From: Nitrosopumilales archaeon
Lineage (GTDB): Archaea; Thermoproteota; Nitrososphaeria; Nitrososphaerales; Nitrosopumilaceae
NCBI GenBank assembly: GCA_016838795.1
Contig: JAEHKQ010000071.1
Coordinates: 1 to 5,670, forward strand
Direction of reading: 5' to 3'
DNA length: 5,670 bases
Shown piece after piece: positions 5,465 through 5,670 of the stretch. The position numbers were made by a program, and so were the translations under genes. The notes beneath the pieces are model-generated. The model searched no databases. It was given only the letters and a program-made list of their open reading frames with translations, and was not told the DNA's origin. Numbering within the stretch: position 1 is the stretch's first letter; every line of letters begins with the position of its first letter.

Positions 5465-5670
5465 ATGGTTAAAAAAAAGGATGAGACTATTTCAAAAGTT
5501 GAGAAAATAAAAGTAGAACTCAAGACCTTAAAAGAAAAGAAAAAAACTATCGATCAAAAAATTAAACCAAAAAAATATCCTAAAAAAGAAACTAAAATCA
5601 AAAAGGCCGAAAATCAACAACTAGACAAAGTAAAAACTAAAAAGAAAAAAGTGAAAGAAGCTAAAGAAAA
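5465..5670 (+). CDS. Extremely lysine-rich protein, N-terminal part only (runs off the right edge)
   Basis: Not recognised. The 68 complete codons encode 28 lysines (about 41%), no arginine, and 11 acidic residues, so the segment is highly basic. There is no signal peptide or membrane segment. Residues 7-33 (ETISKVEKIKVELKTLKEKK onward) have spacing suitable for a short helix or coiled coil. From about 34, PKKYPKKETKIKK and KTKKKKVKEAK look like a disordered basic tail. Such tails are typical of proteins that bind DNA or RNA, for example histone-H1-like or ribosome-associated proteins, and this may be the extension of a folded domain encoded past the window. The start is supported by GGTGA four bases upstream and a TATA box at 5406-5414. 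No stop codon appears before the edge. A genuine gene is likely because promoter, ribosome site and an open frame coincide; low-complexity A-rich DNA is the main alternative. Confidence 0.7.
   Translation, partial: MVKKKDETISKVEKIKVELKTLKEKKKTIDQKIKPKKYPKKETKIKKAENQQLDKVKTKKKKVKEAKE

Overview
The window looks like a stretch of an AT-rich archaeal chromosome, most likely a marine ammonia-oxidising thaumarchaeon (Nitrosopumilus-like). This rests on several things: strongly AT-rich composition, TATA-like boxes about 26-28 bp upstream of start codons with little or no leader, GGTGA-type Shine-Dalgarno sites matching the archaeal 16S 3' end, and secreted proteins built of Ig-like beta-sandwich domains. 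The assignment is an inference from style, not from a marker gene.

Five protein genes are visible, three leftward and two rightward. Leftward: a partial adenine phosphoribosyltransferase (428 down to the left edge), a large secreted protein of about 710 residues with six tandem Ig-like repeats (2618/2636 to 486), and a 696-residue AAA/ABC-type ATPase with a TOPRIM-like domain of the OLD family (4817 to 2727). Rightward: a 157-residue secreted protein with one predicted disulfide (4919-5392) and the start of an extremely lysine-rich protein (from 5465, running off the right edge). A 101-bp divergent promoter region (4818-4918) separates the two sets. No RNA gene, CRISPR array, insertion sequence or attachment site was seen, and no gene-free stretch is longer than about 100 bp.

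The genes do not form an obvious pathway. apt is purine salvage housekeeping, and the two secreted proteins probably act at or outside the cell envelope. The OLD-like ATPase is the accessory-looking gene and the best candidate for a defence or DNA-repair function. It stands alone, without a GajB-type helicase or other recognised partner in view, and its TOPRIM motifs are altered. Each leftward gene has a candidate promoter of its own and gaps of about 57-108 bp separate them, so they are probably separate transcripts or a loose, partly read-through unit rather than a tight operon.
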